This document shows, piece by piece, positions 42,393 through 54,202 of a stretch of 64,000 bases of DNA (its first letter is position 1; every line of letters begins with the position of its first letter). This DNA comes from Allomuricauda sp. TY007. GTDB taxonomy: Bacteria; Bacteroidota; Bacteroidia; Flavobacteriales; Flavobacteriaceae. The stretch lies in contig NZ_WUEG01000015.1 of assembly GCF_010468565.1 (NCBI RefSeq), forward strand, positions 1-64,000. Reading direction: 5' to 3'. The notes beneath the pieces were generated by a model. That model was not told the DNA's origin, did not search any database, and worked only from the letters and a program-made list of their open reading frames with translations. The position numbers and the translations under genes are program-made.

Positions 42393-45086
42393 TTGCAACC
42401 AAATAAACATCTTTTACTTTTCCTATTTGTTCTTCTTTGTGGCACAGTTACCTTAAGTGCTCAAGAAGACCTTATCAGACCTTTGCCCATCAAGGCTTCC
42501 AAGGACACCATCACTGCTCCTTTGTTGCCCCCGAACATCTTGAACGATTCGATAAAGACGGATTCCGTTGCAACGGATACCGTTCCCAAAAAACAGCCTT
42601 TGCTTTTGGACAAAATCAAATATAAGGCCAAAGACTATGTAAAACTTAGCCAAAAGGACAATAAAATTTACCTGTACGACGAAGCGGAAATCTATTATCA
42701 GGATACCGAGCTTAAAGCGGGAGTCATTGTTATGGACTATGTGAAAAACGAGGTCTATGCCGGGCGCATGAAGGATTCGTTGGGCAATTACTCGCAACTG
42801 CCTTTTTTTAAACAAGGGGACCAAGAGGTAAGGCCCGATTCCATCCGTTTTAATTTTGATACCCAAAAAGCCCTGATCTGGAATTCCAGAACCGAGCAAC
42901 AGGCGGGTTTGGGACAATTGGGAAGCGACGCCATGAAAGTATATGCCGAAAAGACCAAAAAGGAAAACGATTCGGTTTACTTTTTAAACGAGGGCAAACT
43001 GACCACCTCCAACGACACGGTAAACCCCGATTATTATATTAGGGTACGAAAAGCCAAATTTGTCCCCAAAAAGAAAATTATAGCGGGGTACAGCAATATG
43101 TACATTATGGATGTACCCACACCTGTTGCCCTGCCCTTTGCTTATTTCCCCTTGACCACGGGCCGGGTGGCTGGAATATTGTTCCCTACCTTTGGCAACG
43201 ACCCCCGAAGAGGCTATTTTATCCAAAATGGCGGATATTACCTGCCTATAAGCGATTATGTGGACCTGAGTATCACGGGGGATTATTACACCAACGGCAG
43301 CTATGGTCTACAGGGAAGTTCCATTTACACCAAACGCTATAAGTTCAAGGGGAATATAAACATCAGTTACGAAAACCTGGTCACCAGTCAAAAGGGTTTT
43401 GACGATTACAGCCGAACCAGCAACTACAACATTAGGATATCGCACTCCCAAGACTCCAAGGCCAGCCCCAATTCGCGTTTTTCCGCATCCGTCAACTTAG
43501 GGTCCAGTCAATATTACACCAACTCCCTTAACCAGGTAAACCGGAACAATTCGCAAACAAACACTTTTGCATCCTCCATAAGCTACTCCAAAACATTTCC
43601 GGCCTATCCATCGGTAAATACAAGTCTAACGCTGAGCCATACCCAAAACACCCGGTCGGAGGAACGTACCATCAATATGTCCCTGCCGAACTTTCAGGCA
43701 AGCATGGAACGTATCTACCCTTTTGTGAAACGGGATGAAATCAAAAAAGGGGTTTTTGAAAACATCAATTTTCAGTACGATGTCAATGCGCAGAACAGCA
43801 TTACCACAACAGAGGAAAACTTCTTCAAAAGCGGTATGTTCGATGATGCCAAAATCGGGGCAAGGCACAGAATACCCATTGCGACCAATTTTAAACTGGC
43901 CAAATACCTTAGTGTAAGTTTAAGTGGTAATTACGAGGATGTATGGACCATGAAAACCATTAGGCGGCAATATGATGCCGAAATGGAAGAAGTGGTCACC
44001 GACACCATTTCGGGTTTTGATCGTTTTAACCGATATAGTTTTGGAACCAGTATAGGTACAACAATGTACGGTACATGGAACCGTGGTGAGGATAAAAAGA
44101 TACAGGCGTTACGGCACGTAATGCGCCCATCGATCAGTTATAGCTACACCCCTTCCTTTGAGCAGTTCTACGAATCCTATACCGATGGGGATGGCGAAGA
44201 GGTTCAGTACACTCCCTACGAAACCAGCATCTATGGAAGACCTTCCCTGAACAAAGGTAGTTCCTTGAGCTTTTCCCTTCAGAACTCCCTTGAGGCAAAG
44301 GTCAGGGACAAAGATTCCACGGCCACCGAACCCAAGAAAGTAAAAATCTTGAGCAATCTTTCGTTTTCCGCCAGTTATAACCTAGAGGCGGATTCCTTAA
44401 AGCTCAGCCCGGTAAGTATGAGCGGGGCCACCGAAATCATAAAAAATGTTCCCATTAATTTTGCCGCCACTTTTGACCCCTATGCCATTGATAACAATGG
44501 TCGCCGCATCAACACCCTCAATATAAAAAATGGCGGGGGCATTGCAAGATTGACCTCAGCAAGGATAAATACCAGTTTTTCGCTAAACAGTGAAATGTTC
44601 CAAAAAGGGGGCGCAGAGGAAAAAAGCGACGAGGAAAAGCAATCGGATTTTAGTGACAACCCATTTGCCATGGACGATGTTCGTGGAGATCGTGCGTTTG
44701 GCAGAGGACAGACCGGGGGGCAACAAAACAAAGGCAACACACAGGACAATCCTATTTACAACAATAAACTGCCTTGGGATGCCCGCTTTACCTATGTGGC
44801 CTCATACAACAACAGTAACCGACAGAGTGAAATCACCAATCATTCCTTAATGTTCTCGGGGAACATTCAGCTTTCACCCAAATGGGAGGTAGGCTTTAAC
44901 TCTGGGTATGATTTAAAGAACAAAGGTTTTGCCGATACACGGTTCGCCTTTAAACGCGACCTTGGCAGTTTTAGACTAAGTTTTGACTGGACACCCTTTG
45001 GCAGGTACGAACGTTGGTACTTCTTTATTGGGATAAAGAGTTCCCTATTGAGCGATATCAAATGGGAAAACAGAAGTCAGCGATAA
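42393..45086 (+). CDS. lptD: LPS-assembly outer membrane protein, LptD-like
   Basis: 897 residues. No ATG is available between the upstream stop (42347) and the signal sequence. The TTG at 42393 gives MQPNKHLLLFLFVLLCGTVTLSAQ, a normal signal peptide. The N-terminal part (about 70-240) is an OstA/LptA-like domain (KIYLYDEAEIYYQDTELKAGVIVMDYVKNEVYAG). The rest is a long beta-barrel region with the conserved FAYFPLTTGRVAGILFPTFG segment. It inserts lipopolysaccharide into the outer leaflet. Divergently transcribed from the amidase gene with 130 bases between the starts. Confidence 0.9.
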   Translation: MQPNKHLLLFLFVLLCGTVTLSAQEDLIRPLPIKASKDTITAPLLPPNILNDSIKTDSVATDTVPKKQPLLLDKIKYKAKDYVKLSQKDNKIYLYDEAEIYYQDTELKAGVIVMDYVKNEVYAGRMKDSLGNYSQLPFFKQGDQEVRPDSIRFNFDTQKALIWNSRTEQQAGLGQLGSDAMKVYAEKTKKENDSVYFLNEGKLTTSNDTVNPDYYIRVRKAKFVPKKKIIAGYSNMYIMDVPTPVALPFAYFPLTTGRVAGILFPTFGNDPRRGYFIQNGGYYLPISDYVDLSITGDYYTNGSYGLQGSSIYTKRYKFKGNINISYENLVTSQKGFDDYSRTSNYNIRISHSQDSKASPNSRFSASVNLGSSQYYTNSLNQVNRNNSQTNTFASSISYSKTFPAYPSVNTSLTLSHTQNTRSEERTINMSLPNFQASMERIYPFVKRDEIKKGVFENINFQYDVNAQNSITTTEENFFKSGMFDDAKIGARHRIPIATNFKLAKYLSVSLSGNYEDVWTMKTIRRQYDAEMEEVVTDTISGFDRFNRYSFGTSIGTTMYGTWNRGEDKKIQALRHVMRPSISYSYTPSFEQFYESYTDGDGEEVQYTPYETSIYGRPSLNKGSSLSFSLQNSLEAKVRDKDSTATEPKKVKILSNLSFSASYNLEADSLKLSPVSMSGATEIIKNVPINFAATFDPYAIDNNGRRINTLNIKNGGGIARLTSARINTSFSLNSEMFQKGGAEEKSDEEKQSDFSDNPFAMDDVRGDRAFGRGQTGGQQNKGNTQDNPIYNNKLPWDARFTYVASYNNSNRQSEITNHSLMFSGNIQLSPKWEVGFNSGYDLKNKGFADTRFAFKRDLGSFRLSFDWTPFGRYERWYFFIGIKSSLLSDIKWENRSQR

Positions 45087-45126
45087 TTTTAGCTCGATAT
45101 TTTTTACCTTGAACCAAAACATTCTC

Positions 45127-45507
45127 ATGAAAAAAATAATAAATACTTCAAAAGCACCGGCACCTATTGGGCCGTACAACCAAGCAGTACTCATAAAAGA
45201 TACGCTTTATATATCCGGACAAATTCCCATTGATCCCACAACGGGAGAATTGGTTAAAGACGATATAAAGGCTGAGACCAGACAATCCATGGAAAATCTA
45301 AGGGCCATTCTGGAAGAAGCGGGAATGACTTTTGAGCATGTGATCAAATCCTCGATATTTATCAAGGACATGAACCAGTTTGCCCAAATAAATGAGGTGT
45401 ATGGAACTTATTTTGATGCTGATACTGCTCCAGCCAGAGAAACAGTAGAGGTTGCAAACCTTCCCAAGTTTGTTAATGTAGAAATATCGATGATAGCGAT
45501 TAAATAG
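45127..45507 (+). CDS. ridA: RidA family enamine/imine deaminase
   Basis: 126 residues from the ATG at 45127. A frame from a TTG at 45109 adds six residues, which are unlikely. Family residues: APAPIGPYNQAV, LYISGQIP and ARETVEVANLP with the catalytic Arg. It hydrolyses reactive enamines/imines released by PLP enzymes. It follows lptD by 40 bases, and its 3' end overlaps the convergent kinase gene by 8 bases. Confidence 0.93.
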   Translation: MKKIINTSKAPAPIGPYNQAVLIKDTLYISGQIPIDPTTGELVKDDIKAETRQSMENLRAILEEAGMTFEHVIKSSIFIKDMNQFAQINEVYGTYFDADTAPARETVEVANLPKFVNVEISMIAIK

Positions 45508-46351
45508 TTTCCTTGTGAAACTCCACCAAGCCTTCTATAGGTCTTCTTCTGATAACACCAAGAATCAGGTCATTTCGTTCAATACAAGCTCTTAATTCGT
45601 CTTGCAAGAAATGTGCAATACTGCCCACGAAGCTCACAGGAACCTTTGTAGCCAGTTCGTATTGCATTATGTAATTGTTCACGAATTGCTGTAGACCTTT
45701 TTCAATGACTCCCTTGCAGTAGGGATGCTCCTTGTTCTCGATAATGAACCTGGCAAAAGTGGCCAGATATGTATTGGGATTGGGCTGTTTATATAGGTGC
45801 TCTTTGATTACATCTGCATCGAGATCATATTCTTTGGCAAACTTCATTCCCAAGTCCTGTGGCATTTTATGGAAATAATAGTCCCTGATCAGTTTACGTC
45901 CAAAGAAATTGCCACTGCCATCGTCCATTAGGATGTATCCCAAAGATGTTACCTTTTGTATCAATTGGTGACCATCGTAATAACTACAATTGGAACCGGT
46001 ACCCAAAATACATACGATGCCTTGTCTACCAATTTTTGTAGTGGCGTAAATGGCCGCATAGGTATCTTCCCGAACTTCTGCCTTGGCATTGGGAAAGAAA
46101 TCCTTGAATATGGACTTTAAAAAATTCTTCATTCTATCGGTACCACAACCGGCACCATAAAAAAACAATTGACGTACTTTTTCCTTGTTTTTGGAAAGTT
46201 CAAAATTATTGGCCAACCTGTCCTCTATTACTTCTTTGGTAAGTACTTCCGGGCTAAGGCCCAAGGTTTGGGTAACAAACAGTTGTTTCCCATTATCATC
46301 CAAGGCAATCCAATCGGATTTAGTGGCACCACTATCCACAATCAAAACCAT
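45500..46351 (-). CDS. N-acetylglucosamine-kinase-like protein (BadF/BadG/BcrA/BcrD family)
   Basis: 283 residues. ASKHA fold motifs: LIVDSGATKSDW (phosphate 1), ILGTGSNCSYYDG (phosphate 2), DDGSGNFFGR and FVGSIAHFL (adenosine). Family members phosphorylate GlcNAc or related sugars. With a NagZ-type enzyme and a D-Ala-D-Ala dipeptidase elsewhere in the window, a role in cell-wall sugar recycling is plausible. It lies 73 bases downstream of gapA on the same strand. Confidence 0.87.
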   Translation of the reverse strand: MVLIVDSGATKSDWIALDDNGKQLFVTQTLGLSPEVLTKEVIEDRLANNFELSKNKEKVRQLFFYGAGCGTDRMKNFLKSIFKDFFPNAKAEVREDTYAAIYATTKIGRQGIVCILGTGSNCSYYDGHQLIQKVTSLGYILMDDGSGNFFGRKLIRDYYFHKMPQDLGMKFAKEYDLDADVIKEHLYKQPNPNTYLATFARFIIENKEHPYCKGVIEKGLQQFVNNYIMQYELATKVPVSFVGSIAHFLQDELRACIERNDLILGVIRRRPIEGLVEFHKETI

Positions 46352-46424
46352 ACGTCGAGATTTATATTGAAATCCTGAAGAGAGGAATCCCCCCTTCAGG
46401 ATAAAAAATTATTGAGATAAAAAA

Positions 46425-48435
<2,011 letters not shown>

Positions 48436-48452
48436 TCAAATTTTTAAGAGGT

Positions 48453-48484
48453 CAAAGCTAGGAAACTTTATTCAAATTTTGAAT
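48453..48484 (-). promoter_or_regulatory. Candidate pfkA promoter with upstream palindrome
   Basis: On the minus strand TAGCTTTG (48460-48453) matches the TAnnTTTG -7 box and lies 17 bases before the pfkA ATG. Just upstream is a perfect palindrome, ATTCAAA-T-TTTGAAT (48470-48484). It has the same 7+1+7 layout as the dyad at the wza promoter but a different sequence. Spacing to a TTTG element is short (13 bases), so the -33 is uncertain. Confidence 0.4.
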
Positions 48485-48579
48485 ACCTTAATAATTTATT
48501 TGTTTTAATGGGTTTTCTCAAACGTTTTCGTAATAAATTAATACAAAAACCCTAAAAAATATAAATTTTATTGTGTTGA

Positions 48580-51500
48580 TTAGGGTTGATTAACAGGCTT
48601 TTCCGAAAAACGAATCAAACTGTCCTTTCCCATGACCTGCGTGGGCTGTTTTCTGGAGATGGTTTTTTGTTCCGTTGCTGACTTTTCCTGCTTGTTGAAC
48701 ACTTTTCGCATCAACTCCCTGAAACTGTCAAAATCCACTTGGTAAGATAGCCCCACTCCTTGGGTATACCCTTGCCTTTCGGCCAAAAACTGCTGTACTT
48801 GGTTTTCCCTGTTAAATATCTTGGCACTGAGCGTTCCCTCATCGTTCAACAGTACCTGTACCTCAACATCGCCGGCTACCACTGTTTCCGAAACGCCGCC
48901 GACCGGCACCCCTACTCTTCCGTTCACCAAAATTCGGTCGGACAACTGTGTGGAGACCGTTACCCCTATCCTATCCTCCGTGGCAATATCGGCGTTGGGA
49001 TCATTATAGCCCTGTTCGTAGGATACACCAAAATTCAGTTTATCATTATTGCCCGAGAGAATTTGATTGAAAAGCCCAGAGGCGGTCTGAATCAGATTTC
49101 CGGTAACGGCCTGTTGATTGATTCCTCCCGATTGTGGGTTCACAAAAGTTCCCTGTGCCAATAAAAAGAAGGCGTTTCTTTCCTTTATGGTCGGATCTTG
49201 CAGGCGATACTCCAGTTCGGACTGCACTACAGAGGTTGTCCCTGGAAAATCGATATCGAAATTAATATTTGGGCTTTCCAGTTCCCCATCCAACCTTATA
49301 ACAACTTCGGTGGGTATTCTTCCTGTATATCCCGCATTGTCCAAAAGTGGTGCGGGATTGGCATTAAGGGAATATACCGCTTCCAAATTCAACTGTGCCG
49401 CTAGTGGGTCGCGTTCCCACAGAATGGTGCCTCCAGGACGCACCTTGAACTTTTTATCTATGACACCTCCATATTTAAAATTGTATTCCCCGGACACCAC
49501 AACAAAGTCTCCGTACATATTAAATTTTCCATTGGTATTGATCTCTATCAACAAAATACCTTCCCCTGTTCCCTTTAGGGAACTTCCTGTGGTTTGGTCC
49601 ACTACAATTTCCACTTCTGCCTCGGGGGTAACAGCAAGGTCAAATGCCATTTCCAGGCCTTGATATTCCTCTAGGACACGCTCTTCCTCCAATGATCCCT
49701 CTCCCCCTTTTTCAATAAAATTTATAAAGGAATAGTCTCCTACACTGGTCACATCGCTCAGGGGTATTTTAAGTGATGAGCCACGCGCTGTAGTAGCATC
49801 CACAGCAATGGTCAATGCATCGGTTGGACCATAAATACTTCCCGTTCCATTAATGAAACCTGTTCCGTAGTAGAGGGTTTCCTCATCGTATTCGGTGTTT
49901 AAAATCATGAAGCGGTCGTTATTGGTATCCACATCCAGCCCAAGGTACCAATCATCAAAACCAGTATGACTAATGGTACCGTCCATAGTTGCCGTGGTAC
50001 CTTCTTCCACATCGGACAGCTCCACATTTTCAAAATAAAAGGTCTGGTCGAACAGCCGAACCTGGGAATATGGCGCAAAATCATAGTCCACGTTAAGATA
50101 GGGGATTCCAATGCCCGCATCATTTAAGTTGAGCACCCCATTAATAGCGGGGTTTTCCACATTACCGATTATAGTGGCATTGCCACTGACCTTCCCCCTA
50201 ATATTGGAAATAATGCCCTCTCCCAAAGGATTGAAAGGCTCTAGGGCAAAATCGGTAAAGTTGGCAACCAAATCCAGTTCTTGCTTATTGTTTATGTTGG
50301 TGACCTTGCCATTTATGCTCATGAGTTCTTTTCCTTGATCGTTGAGCCAAGAGCTCACGCCAAACTCGGTAAGGTCGTTGTTGCCATAAATGCCAACTTC
50401 CAAATCGCCCATGTGCATCTTGTTGATACTGAAGTTTTGGATATTTAAGCTTGAAGTGGGCAAATACCTTCCATCTTTCTGTAAAATATTGAGAAAGCCA
50501 TCCACTTTTCCATCCATTTTTAGGCTATCGATTGCCGGGGTAATCTTGTTTAGAGATACCAGTTTAAACTGTAGGTCCAAATCTTTATAGGTGGAATCGG
50601 CAAACTCTCCCCTTAATCGAATCTGTTCTTGGTTATTGTTGTCCATGACCACATCCTCTATCCTGATGCTGTCCAAAGAGCTGTTAAAGATTACCTTGTT
50701 CTTATTGTTCCCGTTCTTGTTGAGCACCCAAGTGTTCCCTTTAAAGCTAATGTCCGATTTTTTCAGCCCAATGACCGATCTGTTGTTTTCGTTAAAGGTG
50801 TGATAAAAGTTCAGATTATAGCTATCATTATACTCACTTCCCCCTTTAAACTCCGTTCTAAAGAAAAGGGTATCCTTTAAGGTAGTATTGATCAGATTAA
50901 AATCTTTAATGTCGTAATACACCGTGGACATGTCCTCTACCGAAACAAAGGTGTTGAACAATGGATTTTTGTTGTCTATCTTTAACTCAATATTATCAAA
51001 CTTGTTCCCAAAGGCCTCGATATTGGGCGATTTAAAGGTGAGCTTAAAATCACTCTGGTCCGCCTTAATGGCCCCTCGGATATAGGTATTGGCATCGAAA
51101 GCCATTTCCGGGACAAACACATCAACAATCTTATTGTAAATCTTAAAATTGAAGTCGAGATGTTGTCCGCCCGAAATCTCAAAGGGCTGGTAATTGGTAT
51201 AGATACTTCCAATGGAATTCTGAATCAATCTTCCCAGTTCGTTTACCTTGAAATTCCCTCGCATATATCCGGTGATGATATCCGGTGAGTTGATCTCCAC
51301 GGTTCGTATGGTGTCCCGATCAAAGGAAGAGGTCACATTGAAATCCTCGAAATAGTAGGTGTCGTTCGCATTTTGATAGGTGGTATTGGAAAAACGCAAC
51401 TGTCCTGCCATGTCGTCAAGATTGTTGCCTTCAATATCCATATCCACATGCCCTTTAAATATGGAAATGCTATCGTTGATAAAATTCAATTCCTTAAGGT

Positions 51501-53031
51501 CGGCGTAGTCCACTGCGGCCACAAAGTTGAATTTGTTCTCCCGGGCCCCGAAATTGGCCAATCCTTGAAAATCGAACCTAAAGTTATCGTCGTTGCACAA
51601 AAGCACGCCATCAAAAAGTTCGTTCCTCAAAATACCGGAAACCTTTATTTTGTTATACTCGTAATCGTTGAATTCAAATTTGTAGATGTCCCCGGAAACT
51701 TCGGTATTCAAGCTCTCCGCTACAAATCCCTTTCCTTCCACGTTCATGTCCATAGAGGCAAGTCCAAGGTCTTCATTATCTATAAATTCACCAATATCAA
51801 AATCGATCAAAGAAATAAAACCAATGTACGAGGCATCTTCTATGGTCTGCACATTGGTCATTTGAAGATCCACGTAGCTATCACCCACAGCAGTGTTCAA
51901 ATTGACGGTTACGTCGATGGAGGTCTCTGTGATCTCCGTATCCCCACGCACTGTAAACTGACCCAATTTTTGAACGGATTCCGGAATGTTTCTGCCCAAT
52001 ATTTTGGGCAAAATACTTCGTAATTGATAATAACTGGAGGTAAGGTTGTCTATATCCCCACGTAGTACAAAGGGAGCATACTCACTAAAAATATTATCGA
52101 ACCTAAAGTCTCCCCGAATACCTGTATTATCGGTAAAAAGGAACAAATTATCGACCTGGAGCTGGTTGAGCACCCCACTAAAGTCCCCGGTAAAGGTCAC
52201 CGTTTTGTCCTGACCAAATTCATCGTAAAAGGCATTTATCTCGTTTAGGGCCACGGAAGATTCCGTAAAATTGGCATCGATCTTCACCAAATCAACAAAA
52301 TTGGCCAGATCGTCCCGCTCATAATTGAACACCAAATTACCTTTTAGTTCGGATTGCTCGGTATCGATCAGCAGGGAATCAAAGCGCATTTGTTGCTTGG
52401 TGTATTTAAAATCGGTCGCCAATTTCTTAAGGCGTATTCCACGCTTCGCCAAGGTGGAAAGGTCATCTATTTTTAAGGAAACATCCGGTCCAAGTATCTG
52501 AAAATCGTGCGCCAAAACTTCAATTTCCGAGAAATTCAGCGTCTCAGGTTTTTCCAAGTTCTCATCAACCAATCTAAACTTTCCACTATGTATCTCGATC
52601 TCATCAGAAGACATAAAAAATGGAGGGGTTCCCGGATCTCTGGGTTTACCGTCGTCCAATTTGGCCACAAATACATCCAGATTGGTATCCGTCTCCCCTT
52701 CGTAGGTCTTTAAGTTAAAGGTGAGACCGTCCAATTCCATATCGCCAAACTCCATCTTATTATTGGCCATATTGCGCAAGTTTAAAATGGATGTGGTTAG
52801 TTTGTGAATGTAAATTAGTGTATCCTTCTTGTAGTCTTCTACATAAATACCCTTTATCCCTGCATTCATGTTGAAGAGGGACACGCTTACCCGTTCAATT
52901 TGGATATTTGTGCCAAACTCCTCGTTTAAAGAATCGGTAGCGTATTTTCCCAACTTGGTCTGTACCACAGGCAAGGACAATACCAAAGAGCCCAATACCA
53001 GAATAAGGATAATGGCCAAAAGGAAACGCAA
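48580..53031 (-). CDS. tamB: TamB-like translocation and assembly protein
   Basis: 1483 residues from a TTG at 53031. An N-terminal membrane segment (about 2-22) is followed by very long repeated beta-strand periplasmic sequence (AsmA/TamB type) and a C-terminal TamB/DUF490 domain (about 1050-1440, including TTSVVQSELEYRLQDP). The family spans the periplasm and moves lipids or assembles outer-membrane proteins. The start is uncertain: the TTG gives almost no cytoplasmic segment, while codons further upstream encode a basic stretch (KHKNPIKKLRKILL), which family members have. No ATG, GTG or TTG exists between the upstream stop and 53031, so the true start may be a rarer codon such as the ATC at 53055. 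Divergent from tsaD. Confidence 0.88.
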   Translation of the reverse strand: MRFLLAIILILVLGSLVLSLPVVQTKLGKYATDSLNEEFGTNIQIERVSVSLFNMNAGIKGIYVEDYKKDTLIYIHKLTTSILNLRNMANNKMEFGDMELDGLTFNLKTYEGETDTNLDVFVAKLDDGKPRDPGTPPFFMSSDEIEIHSGKFRLVDENLEKPETLNFSEIEVLAHDFQILGPDVSLKIDDLSTLAKRGIRLKKLATDFKYTKQQMRFDSLLIDTEQSELKGNLVFNYERDDLANFVDLVKIDANFTESSVALNEINAFYDEFGQDKTVTFTGDFSGVLNQLQVDNLFLFTDNTGIRGDFRFDNIFSEYAPFVLRGDIDNLTSSYYQLRSILPKILGRNIPESVQKLGQFTVRGDTEITETSIDVTVNLNTAVGDSYVDLQMTNVQTIEDASYIGFISLIDFDIGEFIDNEDLGLASMDMNVEGKGFVAESLNTEVSGDIYKFEFNDYEYNKIKVSGILRNELFDGVLLCNDDNFRFDFQGLANFGARENKFNFVAAVDYADLKELNFINDSISIFKGHVDMDIEGNNLDDMAGQLRFSNTTYQNANDTYYFEDFNVTSSFDRDTIRTVEINSPDIITGYMRGNFKVNELGRLIQNSIGSIYTNYQPFEISGGQHLDFNFKIYNKIVDVFVPEMAFDANTYIRGAIKADQSDFKLTFKSPNIEAFGNKFDNIELKIDNKNPLFNTFVSVEDMSTVYYDIKDFNLINTTLKDTLFFRTEFKGGSEYNDSYNLNFYHTFNENNRSVIGLKKSDISFKGNTWVLNKNGNNKNKVIFNSSLDSIRIEDVVMDNNNQEQIRLRGEFADSTYKDLDLQFKLVSLNKITPAIDSLKMDGKVDGFLNILQKDGRYLPTSSLNIQNFSINKMHMGDLEVGIYGNNDLTEFGVSSWLNDQGKELMSINGKVTNINNKQELDLVANFTDFALEPFNPLGEGIISNIRGKVSGNATIIGNVENPAINGVLNLNDAGIGIPYLNVDYDFAPYSQVRLFDQTFYFENVELSDVEEGTTATMDGTISHTGFDDWYLGLDVDTNNDRFMILNTEYDEETLYYGTGFINGTGSIYGPTDALTIAVDATTARGSSLKIPLSDVTSVGDYSFINFIEKGGEGSLEEERVLEEYQGLEMAFDLAVTPEAEVEIVVDQTTGSSLKGTGEGILLIEINTNGKFNMYGDFVVVSGEYNFKYGGVIDKKFKVRPGGTILWERDPLAAQLNLEAVYSLNANPAPLLDNAGYTGRIPTEVVIRLDGELESPNINFDIDFPGTTSVVQSELEYRLQDPTIKERNAFFLLAQGTFVNPQSGGINQQAVTGNLIQTASGLFNQILSGNNDKLNFGVSYEQGYNDPNADIATEDRIGVTVSTQLSDRILVNGRVGVPVGGVSETVVAGDVEVQVLLNDEGTLSAKIFNRENQVQQFLAERQGYTQGVGLSYQVDFDSFRELMRKVFNKQEKSATEQKTISRKQPTQVMGKDSLIRFSEKPVNQP

Positions 53032-53049
53032 CAGTATTTTACGAAGTTT

Positions 53050-53078
53050 TTTGATAGGGTTTTTATGTTTTACCTTTG
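53050..53078 (+). promoter_or_regulatory. Promoter of tsaD (Bacteroidota consensus)
   Basis: TTTG (53050-53053), a 17-base spacer and TACCTTTG (53071-53078) match the -33/-7 consensus closely. The predicted start is about 53085, leaving a leader of roughly 20 bases before the GTG start of tsaD. It overlaps the likely 5' end of tamB on the other strand. Confidence 0.62.
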
Positions 53079-53103
53079 ACGACCAATTTTTGTTCCAAAA
53101 CGA

Positions 53104-54132
53104 GTGGAAAATCCAAAAAAATATATTCTTGCGATCGAATCATCCTGCGATGATACCTCTGCTGCCGTACTTTGCAATACAAAAGTACTGAGCAATGTGG
53201 TAGCTACACAAGAAATTCACAAGCAATATGGGGGTGTTGTCCCAGAATTGGCCTCAAGGGCACATCAACAAAATATAGTTCCCGTGGTACACCAAGCCTT
53301 GGCCAAGGCAAATATCGACAAAAAACAGCTATCTGCCATAGCATTTACACGAGGCCCCGGACTTATGGGATCCTTGTTGGTGGGAACCTCTTTCGCCAAG
53401 TCTTTGGCACTGGGCCTGGACATACCCTTGATCGAGGTAAACCACATGGAAGCCCACATTCTCGCCCATTTTATCGAGGATGGGGACCAGACTTCCCCAA
53501 GATTTCCGTTTTTAGCGATGACCATTAGTGGGGGACACACCCAAATTGTGAAGGTCACGGATTACTTTACCATGGAAGTCTTGGGCGAAACCTTGGACGA
53601 TGCCGTGGGCGAAGCCTTTGACAAAAGTGCCAAATTGATGGGACTGCCCTACCCCGGTGGTCCATTGATCGATAAATATGCAAAACTGGGCAATCCAGAT
53701 GCTTTTACCTTCCCAAAACCAAAGGTTGATGGACTCAACTTCAGTTTCAGTGGGTTAAAGACCAGTATTCTCTATTTTTTACAACGAGAGACCCAAAAGA
53801 ACCCAGATTTTGTTTCCGAAAACATAAATGATATTTGTGCTTCGGTGCAATTCACCATTCTGGAAATATTAATGGAGAAGCTGCAATTAGCTGTTGACCA
53901 GACCGGTATAAAACAAATTGCCATCGGTGGCGGGGTAGCGGCCAATTCCGGCATTCGGGGCAGACTTAAGGATGCCGAGGAAAAGTTGGGCTGGCAAACC
54001 TTTATTCCTAAATTTGGGTATTGCACGGACAACGCCGCCATGATCGGTATTGTTGGTTACCTTAAGTTTGAAAGGGGAGTGTTCACGGACCAAAGTATTG
54101 CCGCCAAGGCACGTTACGCCATAGGTAGCTAA
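53104..54132 (+). CDS. tsaD: tRNA N6-threonylcarbamoyladenosine synthase subunit TsaD
   Basis: 342 residues from a GTG at 53104. ILAIESSCDDTSAAV is the N-terminal nucleotide motif, VNHMEAHILAHF carries the metal-binding histidines, and AIGGGVAANSGIR and FGYCTDNAAMIG complete the ASKHA fold. It transfers the threonylcarbamoyl group to A37 of ANN-decoding tRNAs together with TsaB and TsaE, which are not in the window. A strong promoter match lies just upstream, and the tamB gene is divergent. Confidence 0.96.
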   Translation: MENPKKYILAIESSCDDTSAAVLCNTKVLSNVVATQEIHKQYGGVVPELASRAHQQNIVPVVHQALAKANIDKKQLSAIAFTRGPGLMGSLLVGTSFAKSLALGLDIPLIEVNHMEAHILAHFIEDGDQTSPRFPFLAMTISGGHTQIVKVTDYFTMEVLGETLDDAVGEAFDKSAKLMGLPYPGGPLIDKYAKLGNPDAFTFPKPKVDGLNFSFSGLKTSILYFLQRETQKNPDFVSENINDICASVQFTILEILMEKLQLAVDQTGIKQIAIGGGVAANSGIRGRLKDAEEKLGWQTFIPKFGYCTDNAAMIGIVGYLKFERGVFTDQSIAAKARYAIGS

Positions 54133-54202
54133 TTAAAAATAATTCATTTCGACCTAGAACGTCGGGGAATCAAGCCCTCAATGGGGGATTTAAATTTTAA
54201 CT

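Noticed and set aside
42263..42445. Longer start for the amidase
   Set aside because: The extension crosses into the divergent lptD gene and would place the signal peptide 61 residues inside.
49118..49663. 181-codon plus-strand open frame inside tamB
   Set aside because: Antisense shadow of the TamB C-terminal domain; Ser/Pro-rich translation with no recognisable motif.
51373..52023. 216-codon plus-strand open frame inside tamB
   Set aside because: Antisense shadow of long repetitive beta-strand coding sequence.
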